From the NCBI GenBank assembly GCA_028829895.1, contig CM054177.1, forward strand, positions 30,825,564 to 30,889,563: a stretch of DNA of 64,000 nucleotides, read 5' to 3'. Of this stretch, positions 60,379 to 64,000 are shown in pieces. This DNA is from Sinotaia quadrata. Lineage: Eukaryota > Mollusca > Gastropoda > Architaenioglossa > Viviparidae. The notes beneath the pieces are model-generated. The model was not told the origin of the DNA, ran no database searches, and saw only the letters and a list, made by a program, of their open reading frames with translations. The stretch's first letter is position 1, and each line of letters begins with the position of its first letter. The position numbers and the translations under genes were made by a program.

Positions 60379-61597
60379 CTAAAATAAGTAAGTGACGTCA
60401 GGTTGGATGGAACAACCTACATTTGCACTACTTTTCACATGCTGACACTGCGACAAACTGGTGGACGTTGTGGTCATCCAGGATTAATTTCATGTTTTCA
60501 GTTCCACATTTGGATGATTAGGCCTTCTGAAACTCCTCATTGAAAAATGTCATTGATAGGGAGAGGCTTTAGCGAAGAAGGAATATCTTTATATCGCTAG
60601 CCTCTCGATCAAGTGACCAGGGTAAGATCATCGTCCCGGTTGGATGAAAAATACAGCTTAATCTGCATCCTAGTCTTCTAACCCGTCGGATATAATACGA
60701 TACAATGAACACGGGCCCGTATCAGATCTCTTGATTGAATCGCTAAAGATTAATTCTGGCGCTATAGGGCAAAATTACACACACACCCCACCTCTCCTGG
60801 ACAACCCACAAAATTTATTTGTACTCCCCAACTTTCTACCTTTTCCAGCAACATTGGTGCTATTTTTAGACGTGCATTCTCCTTAACATAAATATCTTAG
60901 GCGAATGCCTAAATAAAGGCGTACATAAGAAGTTTGGAGCATCGAACTCAAAACGTACACCTTACAAACGTTTTTTTATTGTCGTATTAGTTCGGTGAAT
61001 TGGGCAGGAGTGAATTATGTTTAAATAGGATGCATTAGGCATGTCTGAAACATACCCAACCGACGGAGGGTGGTTGAGGGTGTGCGCCAAACTGGTGCTA
61101 CCTGTTTTTACCCCCTTCCGCCAGCCCTCCTGCCCTCCACCGCGAGGCTGTGGGGTTCCCCCAGTAGCAAACCAAGAGTGAGAATATCGTGAAGATAAAA
61201 AGTCTAATGTGGCTACTGGGGAAGGGAGGGGGGGAATGAAAAAAAAAACATGTCTGAAACACTTCAGAAGTTATGAAATGTAGGCTAGATTTGACTGAGT
61301 TGTATCTGCAGTTTTTACTGAATCTGGTTGTCGTACAGCGCCTGAAAAAAAATACGAATATAGAAATGTAGGGAGGATTATTAATTTGCACCACAAGAAG
61401 TTATATAAAATACCATTGTCAACGTTTGTGTGTAAGTATGTGTTTTTATAATATAAAATGGCATTATCATTTAGGCCTACTTCCAGCCATTGCAAAATTT
61501 GAACTGTGTATTGCAGACGACGCATTTTGCTACGAAACTAATATCGGAATATCAACACTGTCCAACCCGTAGTTATCACGTGACAAAAGCTGCAGCC
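60379..61597. other. Upstream region of the sorting nexin gene
   Basis: Mixed sequence; GC-richer near 61080-61150. No clear core-promoter motif. Confidence 0.4.
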
Positions 61598-61603
61598 ATG
61601 ATG
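61598..61603 (+). CDS. SNX6: SNX exon 1 coding part (Met-Met)
   Basis: ATGATG then donor GTGGGT. The next exon begins GATGGA, restoring MMDG, the family start. Only six coding bases, so ordinary gene finders would tend to miss it. Confidence 0.75.
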
Positions 61604-63740
61604 GTGGGTGTGCATTGGACTTAAAATTATATTTTAGGCAAAATTTACGATGTCACATTTGTCTTTTCAGATTTTGTTATGAATATTTATTGATTTTCAT
61701 TTCCTTTCAGGATGGAATCGATGACAGCCCTGACCTCCTTGCTGAGGATCAGGAAAACAAGGTAAATAAATAAATAAAAAAAACCCTTAGAAATTAACGA
61801 TGCAGTTGACGCTGTCAGAGTGACAGCGGCATAACTTGATTAAGTCGAAAGTAAATTGACAAACCAAAAGAAAAGCATGACTAGTTCTTGTCTTATTGAT
61901 TAATTTTTTAAAATAAAAGTTACTTCATACCACATTATTTAATTATTTTTTTATTGTTCTATACTTGCATCAAAACAATCTTTACAAGGAATACTTAACT
62001 TGTAACTTAGTAGGCCTATTTGTTATATAATTCTAAATTGAAGGGGGCGTCAATCATTATTTTCTTCATTACACGTATAGAACTGCAGACTGAAAAACAC
62101 ACCTGTGAAGTTTTAGAAATTAATTATACTTCTTTATTGTCTATCTTAGTATCTATTATGTCAAAGTATTTTCGCGTTCAACTTAATTGAGTAAAAACTA
62201 AAGTACACATACTTTACAGAAGTGAACCATCTGGCATTTGTTAACAGTAGCACGGGAATTTAGGGATTATTTATAATTTACAAGCAAAAAATATGCATTT
62301 TTTATTTTTATTGTTGTATTATTATATAATCCTATTGTATATGGCTATGAAACTTATAAAAATGTATTAATATATTTACTTTCAAAACTCAGTTTATTAT
62401 AATTTAGCCTATATTTTTAACTATAACACTTTTGTTTAATACTATTATAGAATTAACAAACACACTCCTATTAACACAGTCTCATTTACTTAAGAGTTTT
62501 TAATTAATTAATACTTTTTAATTTTACATTTATTTTATATATATAAGTTAATAACTTTAAATTAATGATTACTTAATACTTGACTAGCTAAGTATGAATT
62601 AAGGATATTTTTGCCCTTCACTTGAGAACTCAATTTATTTATAAAAAAACGAACTCTTTAGTGAACGTTATTATAGTGTTATTCACATTACTTTAAATTC
62701 ATGTTCATTTTACTTAGTTTAATTGTTAAAGCTGACCATATGTTCCTGAGCTCTAGACAAACACAATTTTCACCATAAGAATATATTTAAGAATCAAATT
62801 AATAATTTTTTTTTCGCTTATGGTAGTTATAAAAGGAGTCCTTATCATCTACATTTAATTTAGACCAGAAAAATACTACTTAAACTAAGCAAAACCTCTT
62901 TAAGTGGTGAATTTATGCTTTTAAAAATGATAAAAATAGGGATTAATAATAATATGGATTTAATGTTGTAGTAACATGAGTTTGTGCTTATGGGTATATC
63001 AATAATTTGTTTATTATAAAGAAACAATAATTAAATGTGATAAAGTTTTAAAATTTTATTAAATTATTTTAACATATGATTTTTACTATCCTTAATGCTT
63101 AAAACACTGAAATTTTTTTTCTTTAAAGTAAGTTAACACTTAAGTTTTTGTTTCAATTTCCTGTATGCTATTTACGTTTGTATGAATCATTGTTTCAGGA
63201 TTTTAAAGAAATTGTGCAATGTATATAGCACACTTATCTCTTTGCTTGCTATGAATATCTAATTTAACATAAAAATATTGCTTATTCAGTTATTTTAATT
63301 CACCTGTTTCTGTATAGTAGAACTCGAAGTTAAAGGTACAGCAAAATGAACATTAGGTCAGGATATAAGTGCATTTATTAAGCATGAATTAGTGCAGTGG
63401 TAACTGCAGTACTGCTTTCTTGGGTCCTCATTTGTAATGTCTAAAGAAAACAAGGGAAATAATTTCTAGCAAGATTGCCTTTTGTGAGTTTGTGCTTAGG
63501 CTCTACATAATTTTATATTTCATTTTATGATTATAAATATAATCATACAGACCTGCTTGAATCTAGTATATTTTACCTATTAACATATAAAATTTTCACA
63601 GGCATTTATTTTAATTTTTATGGTCATCAAACAAACAGGGTCGCTCAGATACAGTGGACTTGACAGACACCTCTCTGATGGTGGATATTAGTGACTCTCT
63701 TAGTGAGCGAGACAAAGTCAAATTCACAGTACACACTAAG
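61598..63740 (+). CDS. SNX6: Sorting nexin of the SNX5/SNX6/SNX32 type, 5' part
   Basis: PX-BAR sorting nexin; family members pair with SNX1/2 in the ESCPE-1/retromer-linked coat that drives endosome-to-Golgi tubules. Three coding exons in the window: 61598-61603, 61711-61761, 63639-63740 (all phase 0), giving 59 residues: MMDGIDDSPDLLAEDQENK, then GRSDTVDLTDTSLMVDISDS and LSERDKVKFTVHTK. The start matches vertebrate SNX6 (MMEGLDDGPDFLSEE) and the end matches its VDISDALSERDKVKFTVHTK, where the PX domain begins. SNX5 and SNX32 are close relatives; invertebrates usually have one gene for the group, so the symbol is by best resemblance. PX remainder and BAR domain lie beyond the right edge. Confidence 0.88.
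61711..61761 (+). CDS. SNX6: SNX exon 2
   Basis: TTTCCTTTCAG acceptor, 17 codons DGIDDSPDLLAEDQENK, donor GTAAAT. Confidence 0.85.
61762..63638. other. SNX intron 2
   Basis: 1.9 kb, strongly AT-rich, no elements recognised. Confidence 0.6.
63639..63740 (+). CDS. SNX6: SNX exon 3 (start of PX domain)
   Basis: 34 codons between AAACAG and GTGAGG; TSLMVDISDSLSERDKVKFT is the diagnostic SNX5/6 stretch. Confidence 0.93.
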
Positions 63741-64000
63741 GTGAGGTCATTATTTAAGGTATATTACAGTGCTGTATAGTTATAGTTTCCTCTCATTTTA
63801 ATCTTTTTCATGATTAAAACAATAAAAGAAATCTTGTGCCTTGGCTAATGGTTTGTTAGAGAGGTTTTTCTTATTTTTATTTTATTAATATATATAGGTT
63901 TCCATTAGATTAAAAAAAAAATTTAAATAAATTATGATAATGTTTTATTAATTTTTTTATTGTGCAATATCTGTCAAATAGGGATAAATACTGTTTGATT
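63741..64000. other. SNX intron 3, left part
   Basis: AT-rich, runs to the window end. Confidence 0.6.

Noticed and set aside
61271..61525. Minus-strand frame starting MRRLQYTVQILQWLE with a possible second exon ALYDNQI
   Set aside because: Phases do not join with each other and the candidate at 60282-60378, and one continuation meets a stop at once. It lies in the likely SNX promoter/5' UTR.

Overview
The window is nuclear DNA from an AT-rich invertebrate animal. Genes are split by GT-AG introns of about 0.3 to 8 kb, introns and spacers are full of minisatellites and DNA-transposon remains, and there are no operons or prokaryotic signals. A marine lophotrochozoan, probably a mollusc, fits best (intron style, piggyBac and hAT relics, a molluscan-looking AAGGGAGGTAATTCCCTTT palindrome near 8359). 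That is inference: no marker gene fixes the phylum.

Four protein genes can be assembled from conserved exons whose splice phases join. (1) 63-9127, plus strand: the 3' part of an SLC3A-family amino-acid-transporter heavy chain (4F2hc/rBAT type), six exons; the gene enters from the left edge. (2) 35669-18134, minus strand: a complete nine-exon STI1/Hop (STIP1) co-chaperone gene of 324 codons. It encodes only TPR2A, TPR2B and DP2, and the start codon is fixed by an in-frame stop two codons upstream. TPR1 and DP1 are absent, as in the short nematode STI-1. A perfect three-unit heat-shock element lies about 110 bp upstream of the ATG. (3) 45635-53556, plus strand: a three-exon, 174-residue claudin/PMP22-type four-pass membrane protein. 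(4) 61598 to beyond the right edge, plus strand: the first three coding exons of a SNX5/SNX6-type sorting nexin, beginning with an exon that codes only for Met-Met.

The large SLC3A intron (2691-8776) holds a 1.08-kb piggyBac-derived element, a dead hAT transposase with an N-terminal zinc-finger-like (BED-type) region, a tandem duplication of about 720 bp and another broken transposon. The first piggyBac element has a near-identical sister with intact TTAA target duplication in a STIP1 intron (33571-34655). STIP1 also carries a 40-bp satellite of about 1.2 kb in another intron. From 36 to 57 kb, upstream of and within the claudin-like gene, there are more than a dozen unrelated minisatellite families, including about 77 copies of a 31-bp unit (40771-43156) with higher-order structure. 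Near 59.2-59.7 kb lies a hAT-type non-autonomous element whose ends resemble elements found across distant animals. Just left of the SNX gene is one unassigned possible coding exon on the minus strand.

The genes look like ordinary independent housekeeping loci, not a cluster with one shared function. The most notable points are the TPR1-less Hop with its heat-shock element, the repeated splice-site decoys made by tandem duplication, and the satellite arrays. I found no convincing wholly new multi-gene system.
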